Assembly (NCBI GenBank): GCA_033026295.1
Contig: CM065185.1
Coordinates: 7,316,001-7,380,000 of the forward strand
From: Channa striata
Taxonomy: Eukaryota; Chordata; Actinopteri; Anabantiformes; Channidae
Direction of reading: 5' to 3'
Length of the DNA stretch: 64,000 bases
Position numbers and translations under genes: made by a program
Part shown: positions 12,681-25,135 of the stretch, piece after piece
Layout of the letters: each line of letters opens with the position of its first letter
Position numbering within the stretch: the stretch's first letter is position 1
The notes under the pieces: model-generated
The model's input: the letters and a program-made list of their open reading frames with translations, nothing else
Database searches by the model: none
What the model was told of the DNA's origin: nothing

Positions 12681-15600
12681 TCAGTCTGCAGAGGTTCTCG
12701 AAGCCCCCGGAGACTGAGACGAGAGGCGCACAGAAGGAGTAGGAGAAACATCTTGTACTTCATCCATCGACTGCAGGGAGCGGGATGCTACTGAAGCATG
12801 AGACATGATGGAGAGGTGTGAGCATGAGTTATGTGTGTCAAAGAGAGACACAGTGCGACTACACGTGACTACAGACCTCTGGTCTCTGTGTACTCTCCGT
12901 GGCCGAGTAGACTGTGAGGGTTTGGGTGAAGATTTGAGGAAATGAGCAGGGAGAAGGAGAGGAGAAAAACCTGGACATAAATACAAATAGCAGAGCAAAA
13001 ACAGGTTGAGCACAGAAAGAAATACCAAAAAGCATAAGAAAGAGAAAGAAAAGACTTTGTTACATATAATCTACATACAGTTTTAGACAAAAAGGCACAG
13101 GTTTTGTTAAAACATTTGTCTTGAATCAAATCTTAGAGGTAAACAGCAGTGAACACAAGCAGTGATTTTCAGTAATAATTTCACCAGCATATTGTTTATT
13201 TGTTGCAGATTATGCTCTCTGAGTCAATCCTCAATGGTGCAAAATGAATGTGATGTTGTGTTATCCATTATATCTCACCAGGATGCAGGTCCCTTTGTGT
13301 GTTGTTTTGCTGGAGCTGTTAGGAAGGAGAGCCTGCAGCCGGCTTAGTTGCTCCAACAGAGCACTGCAATACACATACACACGGCAAGATGAAAGAGACT
13401 GTAAAATGTTCACATGAGGGGCCACAGGTTCCTCGAGACATAGGCATCGTTTCTTTTTTCAGGATTTGTGATCACGGAGAACTAAAACAACAAAAAGAAG
13501 AGCAGCATGAGGCAGGGAGGTGTACGTATGCGCTGTAATTTGAAGTCGGGATGAAGAGGAATCAAAGTCACCGTGTAAGGTTTTAAATTAGAGGCCCTTT
13601 GTATTCGGGCAAGTTTGCACTGACTCTCCGCAGTCCTTATTGGAAACAAGTGTCAAGTTTTCTTGACAAAGTCGTCGGCATCCTGAAAGGGAAAGGCTGG
13701 GGACAAAATCAATACAGATCAATGAAGCACTGACAGGCATTGTCCAAAAGTCATAACAAAGGCAAAAAAGAGGGAACGAAACATGACTCAGACAAACAAT
13801 TTAGCAGCATGAAAAGAAATGACACATCAAATGAAAGGATACAATAAAAATGAAATTAAAATGGAGGCAGTGCTTATAGCCTACATATTTTTTGGGGCAC
13901 ATTTCCTGCGTTTGACATGATGTCTATAATGAAATCCGCAAAAACTGAATAAAGGTGATCTTTGGTGATAAATATGTAAAATAGTTTTTTCAGTTATGGC
14001 CCAGCAACCTTAACTAGACCTGTTTGTGTGTGTGTTTATTAGAAATAGAGCTTCTAAAAGTTTTCATTTAAATGTTTTGCAGCATTATTATTTCATGTAA
14101 TTAAATAAGTACAAATGCCTGAAGAGATTTGACCAGTAGAACAGTGTTGCAGCTTCATTTCAACTCTATCCCTAACTTCCGTTGCACATTGTAGCTTTCA
14201 GAGATGCATATGGAACTGTGGAAAGAAACTTTGCATTTTAATCCTTCCCGAACACAAAACACATTTCCTTTAATGTAGTAAAAATACTGCAGTTATTAGT
14301 TTATCACATTAGTTAACTAACTAAAAAACCCCTGTTCATGACTGACACATCCACAATGTAGTGTTTACGCTGAGAGCAGGATTCTACATGATGTTTTATT
14401 GCAAAGACTCTGTCCTGCCCTTCATCGCGTTAGGGGGAAGTGACCCCGGCCAGTGTTACCAGTGTGTTTACCAGAAATATTGGTTGGTGCTCCTGCTAAA
14501 GGCCTTTACTCCTGTAACTTGTAACTGAAAATCATCCTGTTTGAAAACAGAAATTGGTATGTGACTAGACGCACAAATGTGTATTTGAGGTGAAAGACTG
14601 GCCTAATCCTGTATGTTTCTCATAATACATAATAATAAGACACACTAAAATAGTGCCTTTTTGCCTGGATCATGTAGTTTTAAGAAATTATTAATAATAA
14701 GTATGTAGTCCTCAAGTGAATATGTAAGGGGCCTTTTTACAGCATTTTCAAAGAAATATGATAACATTTTTGGTTTTAACTGAATCATAACTTAGTCAGT
14801 GATAATTGTCTGTGACACACGTTTGCTTGCTGCAAACAGGAAACCTGCTTTTGTTCTGTTTATTGTAGTACATTACACAGCTTTCATTGTGTGTTTAATC
14901 TGTGCCGTGTCAGAAAGAAAAGTCAAATATAGTAACACTAGTTGATCAAGTGAAATGTGATAGTTAATTAACGGATTAATCAAAGATTATATTGATACAG
15001 TAGATTATTCATGTAAGTTATTTATTCTCTTTATCTTTCTCAGTGAGTTACAGTCTCTGTAAGAATTGGCCGCTCTCTGTTTTAAACAACTGACAATTAA
15101 ATATCTTTGGGTTTTTAAACTTCAGTTGTACAAAAAAAAAAAAATCAAGACTCCTGCTCAGGGTTTGGGAAATCGTGACAAGCATTTTTCACTGTATTAT
15201 GTAACTTTATAAGCATACGTTGAAAGAAATTCATATATGAAAACTAATACAGTTAATAGTTTGAACCCTCGCTGGCCCATTGAAGTCTCACCTGTTGGTC
15301 TCCTCCAGCTCCTGGATCTTTCTCTGCAGCTCGAGGTTGTGAGCACTGCAGGCAGACATCCTAAAGAAAGAGGCAGAAAACAAACAGGGGAAAGGGAGAG
15401 GAAGTGTAGATAAGACGAGGAAAGACTGGTATCAAGTATTACTGTGTTATGACTTTACATTGTTTCCCCCATTCATTTCTGTCTCTGCCAATATCCGTCC
15501 GCTGAGTGTTATCTCACACGCCATTCGCCACCCAGTGACTCCACCCCTCACCCCCACTTTCTTCATCTGCTCGCTCTTGTTGCTTTCGGCCACCGTGACT

Positions 15601-18600
15601 CACCATCTATTATGGCCGTCTGACTGAGCTGAACCACGACTGATAATGAGACACCGTTGATATGCTCCGCTCGCTGCTGGCTTGATTATCAACAAATGCT
15701 GATTCAGCTCGGTGGGAGTGACAATCTCAGTGCTATCATGAAACTTTGTTTTGTTGTTGTTTCCACGGGCAATGGGATAAGCCTAAATGAGATTTCGATA
15801 ACGCACTATTAGATGTTATTAGATAATTAAGGGTTCTAAAGTAGTGTAAGAGTTTACAGAGCACAAATGGTGACACACACAACCGATGTTGTATTTTTTT
15901 TTTTTAACAAAACGTAGAAACCTGATCCCATCTCATCCATCTTTGGAGAGCAAACTCTCTAATGGCAGCAGGGTTTGAGCCAGTGATGCTGCGGTGCTTA
16001 AAAACATCAAATTGTGAGGGTCTTGCATCTTGTACAGGAAACTAAATGACAAGCCCCGCAACATCACACTGATTGCAGAGGTGTGATGTTGGTGAGGCAG
16101 GTAGCATTAACACATTTGATGACAACAGCTGGCTCATTCTCTACAGGATGAATGTGGAGGACAGGAGGATGAAAAGGGGAGGTGGAGGAAGAATGAACAT
16201 TGCTCCATTCCTCTATATGAAAATTCTACATCCTCGCAGTCATCTTTTGCTTCAGCGTGATCCTCCCTCCACCTGCAGCACACAACAGTTCAGCTGGTCT
16301 TTGTGCTGCAGGCAGACACACAACAGGCCGGTTCTGTTGAGAACTGAAGAACTGACACTGAGAACTGAAGCTGCAGCTGTTTGTGTGAAATTTTAGTTGT
16401 GTCTGAAATCACTTCCTACTCACTCTCTTGTGACTTTGCCATATTGCAATGGTGTCCAAATGTATTTGTGTGCAAATGTGTTCAATAATAACTCAAAATA
16501 TCCACAATGTAACCAAAAAAGAGGTCTCCGTGCCTGCTCCTCGAGGCAGATTGGTGGCTCTTTGAGCTGGACTACAGTGCAGGAGTCTGCAGGATCCAAT
16601 CCCAGCCCATGCAGCAGGTGTGTCCGTGTGCAAGACACTGGGCAGACAGCTCCCCTGTGACCTCAGTGCTTCCCTCAGGACCAAGGTTTAAATGCTAATT
16701 TAACTAATTTCATTATATGTTTTTATGATAACGATAAAATAATGTGACAACAATAAAACATTTGTCTTCCTATAACTACCTCACAATTCAATGCTCCCTG
16801 TTTGAGAGACTCAAAATTTCGGCCACGCAGCTCAAGCAGCTATTTGTGATGCTGCAATATTACAAAGTGTCTCAATTATTCACTCACTAACTACTGAGTT
16901 TACGGGACTAATGAGTGAATAATCCTTCACATCATTCATTCTAATAATTACCTCTTTTTCTCATGTTGTGTAAATATGTATGTTACTCCATGTGGCTGAA
17001 TCCTTCTCTTTACTTAGTTAGAATTTAACATCACAAAGGTTAATTAGAATGAATGTGAAAATAGAACATTTCCCTGAGGACTTTTCAGTGATGGGGCAGC
17101 AATGCTGATCCGTTTTATCTTACATACACAACATTTCCTCTAAAAAAATTAGACGTGCTGTTATCACAGTGCCTCTGAATCAGTCCAGACTTAAATAAAT
17201 CAGTGACCAATGCACAGATTTAGATTTAGAAGACACCTGCAGTGTGAACATTTTCAGATCACCTCTGCTTTTTTTATGTTGTTATATTGCAGCATGTTAC
17301 TGCAGCTGGTTAAATTCAGTAGTTTCTTGTTAATCTACAATCAGTTGCACATAATGACAATGCCTGCGCTGTAGTGCAAGGATTTTACTAATCACGCTGA
17401 GATGCTGTTTTAGTACTCTTTTACAAAACAATGTCTGCTACACATGTTCATTGTCAGTGCGGCTGGCTTACAGTAAAACAGTAGTGTCTAAATAGATTTG
17501 TAATCTACAAATCTTATATATTTTCAGGAGCAAATCTCTGTTATTTCTTTTGCTGTTTTTGCACTGAATTCCTCAGATATCAGTTTGCTTTGTGCCCATC
17601 TCTGTGAAGCATTTTCCTTTGACAAAAGTGTGACTTTCTGTAGCTTGTCTGCCTTTGTTTGCTCAACCATGACAGCTACTGCTGCTCCACTCTTTGTCTT
17701 TTTCATCCAAAGAAACCACGGCTATTGTAAATTTGCTGTAAGCCAGAAGAGCTTTTTAAAGCAAAGACATGATAAACACCAGGTATTCACAAAGGAATTT
17801 CAAAAGATTTTCATGAATTCTAGCTTGTCAACAATGATGAATTCAACTAGGTTTCTAGGTGTAGCTCCAACAAAACAAAGTCGTTATAAAGTGCTTCACA
17901 GTAAAACAAATGGCCGTAGATAAAAGTTTAATTTTCTAGGTCTAAGCATGCAGACAGAGTGTGGTGTTACGAGAGGATGCTGAGTGCAGCTGGCTCCTAC
18001 CTTCCCTCCAGACTGTCAACATATTCCCTCTTCTTCTTCCGACTTTCTTGAGCTGAGTGCTTGTTGCGGATTTTCCGCCGGATCTTCTTCAAAACCTTCT
18101 CTTCAAACTTGTCAGGGGGATGAAACACATGGGAGAACAGAGACAAAAAGGAATAAGGAAGAAGAAACTGGGTTGAGAGAGGGTGACTGGCAGAGGTTGT
18201 GTAACTGGGGATACGCATTTAGATTTAAATGCCAGAGTGTGTGAGTGGATGTTTGTGGTGTGCGGAGAAAATTCTGCCCTACATCCAAGTGTGTTTTTCA
18301 TGTACCTTGGACAGGGGCATTTTGCTGGGCAAGTTCACCCCCTCTTTGGTCAGAAGCTTCTTCTCATCCTCATTAAGTACAAGCTCCTGCAGGGAATCCT
18401 GGGGGAATCGCTGTGACTGTGAAGCAGATGGACGGAATATTTCAGTTAATGTCACTGTCTGTGCAGCCTGTCCAAAGACGGCGGTAGAGTGGACCTATAG
18501 TTCACAAAATTCTGTCTCTCTCTTTGTCTAAGTGTAGAGGAGAGGTTGCTAGAAGAAAGTATCCGGTCTGTGATTTGTGCCATTCTCTCAAACTGTACTT

Positions 18601-20171
18601 ATTAAAACACTTAAACCTCCATCTGTTAGAAAGCGAAAACCTCTATTATACATAAATACTCATCTTACTTTCTCTCCCAGGTTTGATAACAGCAGGTCCT
18701 TCACCGTGAGCGTCTGCTTGGACAATAACGATGAGCCTTGGTTCGTAGTGAGGTAGTATGCCATCCCGAACTGTTCCTGGAGGTCACTGGACTCCCAGCC
18801 TTCAAAGTGAACCAGCAAAACCAGTAAACCAGCAGCTGATGATTCACAAAACTGCGGCTCTTTGCCATTAGAACAGAGCAACAACATGTCTACAATCAGA
18901 CTTCTGTGATTGATGCACCCTGCTGTTCTTTACACATTCAAATGTCTAAGTGAAAGGGTGCTTAACGCTGAATCAATATCTGAAAGTGCAAATAAATACA
19001 GCTCACACTATGTTATGTCCAGTTGTTCAATGCCCGGGTCTACCTTGTCCTATTTTTATTTTTATTTTTTAACTTGACATTTGTGCTCAGTGCTGAAGCA
19101 ATATTCTGTTCAAAGTCTCAGAAATTTTTTTCAAAATGCCAATGTTTTACCTCATTTAACTTTTGAACCTCAAATAAAGTTTTACCTAGATCAATGGAAG
19201 CATTAGATATTTTTTCATCTGGTGGCAACAGTGGTGGAGGTTGCAGGAAAGTCTGCATGTCAAATCCTGAAAAGCCCCGGAGAAGGGTGAGTACGGCCCA
19301 TCTGTGGGATCTGTCAGGGGTTCCTCAGTGGCACCGCTGTCTGTGGAGCAGGGTGACCACAGTGGGGACGCCGGAGCTGAGGATGAATCTCTCCCAGCCA
19401 GCAGAGCATCCAGGAAGTCATCAGCAGGGCTTCCCTCAGGGCCCAGGGTCTGATGAAGAGGCGATTCATCATCACACAGAATTGTCAACGCTAATTAGAT
19501 GGTCATATTTCACACACGAGCACAGACAAGAACCTAAACACACGAGTCATTCAACTCCATGAGCTTGATAGGCCAGGCCTCATTTCTGCCAGTTGTAGTC
19601 AAATGTGAGAATACACTGAAACTGCATATGAAACTTGTACATCCAAAAATTCAGCTCAGTAACACACGACCTTTGTTCAGAATACAATCACACTGAGCAG
19701 TGAGACTAGTCGAGAGGGAATCAGTGAATTCATAGTAATGTTGTCGCCCGAGAGCCTGTGCAGAATGGCCACTGTACTCACATCGTGAATTGTGATAGGC
19801 CACGGTTGGCTGCTATGGCAACCAGTGGTTTCCTCTGTGTTGCTGAGCAGGAGGTCAATGAGATCCATCTCACCATGCACCTGGAATGAATAACCACACT
19901 GAGTGGGTTTAAAGGTGAGGTGCTCCTCCGTTTCTCAGAGGAGAAGCTGTAGTACCAACCTGCGGGTCCTTACTGCTTGATTTGGTGAAATATGACTGGA
20001 ACCCTTAAACTTTATTAGCTAAATCACACACTAGCCCTTGGGAAAGGCTCCTTAAATGAATACCCGTCACACAGAGTCACTCTGGGTTATTACCTTACAC
20101 ACAAACCTGCACTTGCACCTGCTGATCCAATTCCAAATGTGTCTTACCTTGTCTGTAGTCAGCGTCATCAT
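12681..20171 (-). CDS. creb3l3: creb3l3: ER-membrane bZIP transcription factor, with two apparent frame breaks
   Basis: CREB3L3 (CREB-H) is an ER-anchored bZIP factor, cleaved in the Golgi to free a nuclear activator of liver lipid and acute-phase genes. Exons (minus): 20171-20148, 19880-19782, 19449-19186, 18799-18669, 18410-18306, 18107-18001, 15360-15292, 13363-13279, 12970-12681. The start MMTLTTDK is spliced to VHGEMDLIDLL. Then come SPLWSP..DSG, the conserved TVKDLLLS, LNEDEKKLLTKEG, the basic region KIRRKIRNKHSAQESRKKK (exon 6), the leucine zipper (exons 7-8) and a membrane segment (GTCIL then VFLLSFSLLISS). All splice sites are good. Exon 3 switches frame near 19266-19290: it starts in phase 0 and must end in phase 1, but is 264 nt, one short. 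In the last exon the frame continuous with the membrane segment stops at 12869, while the matching luminal frame (SRT motif) runs one frame over to 12681. With both bases added the protein would be about 391 aa (human 461). Assembly indels are more likely than a pseudogene. Confidence 0.85.
15361..18000. other. creb3l3 intron 6 (largest intron of the gene)
   Basis: This 2.6-kb intron separates the basic region exon from the leucine-zipper exon. I see no alternative exon or RNA gene in it, only a SINE-like piece near 16540-16680. Open frames here are chance. Confidence 0.7.
16540..16680 (+). mobile_element. Degraded SINE-like element in creb3l3 intron 6
   Basis: A box-B-like GGATCCAATCCCA (about 16592) is followed by GTGCAAGACACTGGGCAGAC, which resembles the GGGCAAGACACT body motif of teleost tRNA-SINEs. 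The head is weak and the element is truncated or old. Confidence 0.4.
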
Positions 20172-23100
20172 TCCAACATTTAAGCAGCACCTGATGAAAT
20201 TCCAGTGAAACAAAGCAGCAGCAATAAAAACACGATGCCCGATCAGCTCAGCAGATTCCTATGTGAGTAATGCCCGAGTCTGTTTCGTGGGACAAAGTTG
20301 AAATGCCATATCACATAAATCACACACAGCGGCGTTGCCCCAGCCCAGCTGATCGCTGTCCAATCCAGTGTTTAGCAGACAAGTGAGAGGGCCGGTCTCT
20401 CCTAATGACGGATTAATCAAAGTTGACCTTTGAAGTTGTCAGGATTGATTTGCGATGAGCTTTCACATTCGTTTTTTGTTGGTAATTGTTTTTGCTTTCA
20501 CAACAGAAGGTGAAGAGAGACAAATCATAAAGTTCAGGTGTCTCTGTCGGTGAAAAGTGAGCTCAAGTTTATGTGAATAGAAGAACAATGTATCAGGGAT
20601 TTGCTCCATTCTCTCCCGTGCTTAAACTTGAACTCAAACTGTGTATAATTAATTATCCAAATATAAGTGAGGAAAAATCTATATTTTGCCTCTTTAGCAA
20701 TCCTTTATTGCAGCCGTTCCCAACCTATGTATGATTATTTTTAATAAGTCTCTGTCTAAAAAAAGTAAAAAAATTTTTTCAGATTTATAAAAAATAAACA
20801 TACGATTTTCTACCTTAACATCTTTTTAATATGTTCTTTAAGGGACACTATCTCCATTTTTGTCAAACACTACTAGAACTAAGTCACTCTAGTTTAAGTT
20901 TAAAATTTTCCAAAATTGTGTTTCCATTGAGAAAGCTGAACAATAACAACATTTATTTGCTTTTCTATGGCAGAATGACCTCACTCCTCTTCCCATTTTT
21001 TTTATCTTTATTGTCATGATTAGGAGCATCTGTTTCATCCTATTTTGAAGCATACACACCATAAAATAGAGGCCTTGTGCAATGTTTTCTGAGCAGGAAC
21101 AAATCAGGAACATGCACAGTTGCACAAACATATCTGACTATCATTATAGTGGGCAATACATTCTTTCAGTGTCACAGCAATTATACCCGTCTTCAGTTCA
21201 GAAAAAGCAGAATCAACAGTCTGTCTTCTAGTTTCCAGAATGAAAATCATCAGCATAATCCTTCCATCACTGCCTCAACTTCAAAGCATTGTTACGCCTC
21301 AGAGGAGAGTGAATCAGCCTATGTGCTATGTCTGGTAGCTTAAATAATTGGAAGCCATTTTCTTTTCTCTTCAGATGAATTCTTTTGACATTTTACCTTC
21401 ATCAAACAGATCAAAGCAGACTGAGACATGGTATATTCTATATGGATTTTTTCTCTGTTTCTCTTCTTTGTGACATGGTCGCCGTTACTGAAAAGTTAAA
21501 ACACGAGGACAGTGAGTGGGAAGAAAAACAAGATGAGCTCATGTCGCAAAAGTCCCACGTCAAACTCAGGCCTGGGGGTTTATGTGGCACGCAGCTGAGA
21601 CCACAGACACCTTTTCCTGTTTGTTATACAGACGGCTGAACCCACTTCTTTTCTGATTGTCAGGCATGTCAGATAATGAGGATAAATTCAACCTATAGAG
21701 GGTCTGTGGAGACACACATAAATTTTACAGCTCTGGTGAACTTTTAAATTATTTGTTACAGGTCAAAAATGCGATTCAAGACTCTCCAATGTTCAAAAAT
21801 CTTCAGATATGAGGTCGTAACAAGTGAGGAAAAGGTTCAAAGATATTTAAACACATTCTGGCAGGATCGACTTGTTAAATCTATAAATGAAAGAAAAAAA
21901 GTGGTCTCTCTATGAACTCCATGTGATCAGCCATCTGAGCACATGCCTCTTAAAAATATTTGTTGTATTCAATTCTAAATATATTATGACAGAGAGTCCA
22001 GTATTACCACTACTGTTTAAAACGCCTAATTCCATAAAAGCAAAATCTCTTATCTTTATTGTTCCATCTACAGATTAAACAGTTTCAAAGTGCGTTCAAG
22101 TATTGCTGCGTCTGCCTGTATCAGGGCATTTTAAGTACATCTCTGGATAACAAGAATAAGTCACAGCTAATTGCTGTTATACTGCATGTGACATAATTTA
22201 AACACACATATGTTACTGAAGGCCAAAAATGTAGCCACCAGTTTCAATGTAGCACTTGAACTTCCCTTCAACTATTATATTACACCCATGGATAATTGTG
22301 AGCGCAACACAAATGGTGTAATTTGCTTGACAAGAAAATATGAGGTTGGCTCAGATGAGTGGAAAAAGATCTGGTTGTGAAACAAACCTGCTAAATGAAC
22401 CTAATTATACTTTCTATTCATAGAGCATAGGTGAACATAGCATAGGTGGGGGTGACTGTCCCCCCTGCTGCCCATAAGAACAAACAAAATTACACATCGC
22501 CTCTAAGTGGAGCAAATGTGATAAAGTGCCCTCAAAGCAGACTTCACAATAGAGCAAACACAATAAGAGGATGTAGATGATTGTGTATTGTTCTTCTCTG
22601 CTCATTTTTTTTTACCAGTGACCCTTGAACATCCAGAGTTCAACACTGCATAGATGGACATTTGAGAAACAGAGAGACATGCTTTAGGCAGACACTCCAC
22701 CCACCGTGAAATTCATGTCGAATGGCTTCAACCTGGACAAAATAATGCAGTACTTTCATCTTTGTCCCATAAATACAAGAAAAGAATACTGCTCTGTTTG
22801 GAGTTAAATTTGTCGCTCATTCAGTGGAGTATAAAGATTAAAGAGGTTGGCCTTTTGTACCCGATATTTTACAATAATATATGATGATGACACAAATGTC
22901 ACCATTAAATGCTAAAGTTTGAGTTTATTTTCATTGCCTGTCCTCTTTTTTCCGTTTAAATTTAGGAGCCAGTTTCTAAAGTCTTATGATGACTGAAAGG
23001 AGCAGGTTTCTCATCTTTTGTTGTTTGCAAAAGCTTCTTTTTGCTTAAAGCAGCAGAGCGACAGTCAACATCCTCCAAGGGAAGATCCAAGGCAGCACCA

Positions 23101-24870
23101 CCTGTTTAATAAAAAAAGATTTTAATATATTCTTATATATTTCAATGATTTCGACATGAAGTAATCTGTTGTCATCCTACTCACACACAGCAGGCACCTG
23201 GAAACAGTCTGCATCTGCTTCAAGCGTCATTGTTTTAGTAGGTCAGCTCCACTGGTGAAAACATGACACACAGCAAAGTGAAATTAAAATGAAAAGAAAA
23301 ATGAAAATAACATCAGCGTCAGTTAAAATGACCACAGAAATTATTGTTTTTGCGCATCAACCAGAAGAGACGATGCCTTAACACGTTCTGTTCAAGGCAT
23401 AATATACAGAGGGATGTTATGAATGATGATGAATGAACTTTTTCCCCTTTGTTTAAGAAGGTCCTGTCTGTTCTTGAGGGAAAACCCTTCCACTGACATA
23501 AACAGTCATGTCAGGTTTACGCCTGCTCTCATGAGGCCCGCTTTGGTTTAGTTTAGATGTAAATTTACATCTGTGAAGAATTTAATTTCTGCACAGAGCT
23601 ATATTTCTCCACTGTGCATGTTACATTAAGTGCACTGGGGTAATAGGAAACACCCTGTTACCCCTCACATGAGTATGTTAATGTGAGCACATTCACAAAT
23701 GCATAGACACAGCACTCGTTAACTCTGCTTCTCCTTGGTCATTCTCATTTCTCTGCCTCCCTAAACATCTTGTCCTGCTCTGCCCTCAGCTGGTGCAGAT
23801 CTGCCACAACATCCTGAGGCAGTGCAGCTTCTTCTTAGTCTGCAGGAGGAGAGCTGCAAATCATCTGTGCCATTAAAGGGATCCATTCCTCGCTGATTTG
23901 GTTTTGGGTAATTATTCATATTGAAATACAGCACTGTGGATCAAGGGGGAAGTGGTAATTTTTTTAATGCAGGAGGTTTTCACCTAACCTTTTGAAGGTT
24001 GAGTTAAATATTATTTTCCATGCATTGTGACTAAATGTCTGTGCAGATGTGTCCTTGTGGTAATGACATTTTAGCAGTTAAAAGCAGTCAGGAAAGGTCT
24101 AACCCACTGAGAATAACTGCATTTTCTTCTATATGTCTGTCATGTTTGTTATTAGGTACACCTGTATAATCTAATGCAATACAATACAGCAGCCCTACGA
24201 TGAATTAAACGTTTACAAATTAATTGTTTACTGGTTTTTAAGTTAAAGCTGTCAGGAGATGTTAATTCTACGGTCTGCTTATTACTGAGCTCATACTGAG
24301 AGGTGGAGTTATACTGCAGTGGATTATAAGGAGATTTGTTCTAAAGTTTTGGCAACCTCATTCAAATTAAATAGAGTGGCCAAAACTCTAAAACCACCTC
24401 TTTTTATTAAAATGCTCCATTGGCATAGATCTTTAAACATTTTTCCATCTTTCCTTTGCACTTGTCTTTTATTACATAAGCTGTTGGGTGCAAAAGTTCA
24501 CACCCTTTTATTTTTGAAATGGCAGAAAGAGTAAAACAAAAACCCCAAACGTTTAATGCACATTTAGTGAGTATATTCTTCAAAAATTAATGAAAATTTG
24601 CACTTTTGTAATTTTCTTTAAATTTAATTTACTTCTTGGCCAGTTTTCCTAAATCTGATGATGAAGAATATTTGTACCAGCTGATGTTGCATTGATATTA
24701 AGTGATATTCAGGGCTAGTTATGCATCTCCTTACACTGCAGTGGCATTGGAGGGGATGCAACTTGATTTGTTCTGTTTTGTATGCACCTGTATAATAATA
24801 AAAGTCAAGCAGAGAGAAAACGGAATGAAAATGACATAAAATACAGGGTCAAATCGGTAAAGACCGTTCG
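20172..24870. other. Intergenic region between divergent creb3l3 and eef2
   Basis: This 4.7-kb stretch holds no supported coding exon. It must contain the creb3l3 promoter and 5' UTR (right of 20171), but I cannot fix a start site: no TATA box stands out. A non-coding first exon of creb3l3 anywhere up to about 23.2 kb cannot be excluded. Confidence 0.6.
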
Positions 24871-25135
24871 TTTTCCTCTTCCAGCACAAACATGAACACA
24901 CCCAGCGGCTGCACACGCGCGTCCCCAGAAACCGGATCCGTGCCGCAGCAGCGCCCCCTGCAGGAGCAGCCCGGCTCCTGCCCCACGACGCGGCAGCCGC
25001 AACAGCCGAAGCCTCAGCAGCAGCAGCAGCAGCAGCAGCGTCTTTCCAGTCAGCGCCGGGACTGGCCGTCCTCCGAGGCAGCGTTCACAGCAACAAGCCG
25101 TCACACCAGGAGCCCGACTACCTGCCGACAAAATG
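24871..25135 (+). promoter_or_regulatory. eef2 GC-rich promoter and 5' UTR with two candidate TOP starts
   Basis: DNA turns GC- and CpG-rich here, continuing to about 25450. eEF2 mRNA is a known 5'TOP message (C followed by pyrimidines, under mTOR control). Two pyrimidine runs fit: CTCTTCC at 24876-24882, the same heptamer with which human EEF2 mRNA starts as I recall it, and TCTTTCC at 25041-25047. The second gives a 5' UTR of about 90 bases with no upstream ATG. The first would include an ATG at 24892 opening an 87-codon frame that overlaps the true start, unfavourable for such an abundant protein. I therefore favour the second, on inference only. Confidence 0.55.
25015..25038 (+). repeat. 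(CAG)8 trinucleotide repeat upstream of eef2
   Basis: Eight uninterrupted CAG units lie immediately before the favoured TOP-like start site. It is promoter or 5'-UTR sequence depending on which start is used. Confidence 0.95.

Noticed and set aside
19268..19295. A 28-base GT...AG segment in creb3l3 exon 3 that might be a tiny intron
   Set aside because: Too short for a vertebrate intron, and removing it puts a TGA in frame right away.
12681..20171. Calling creb3l3 a pseudogene
   Set aside because: All nine exons, splice sites and the bZIP and membrane regions are intact, and the same type of single-base break occurs in the essential eef2 gene.
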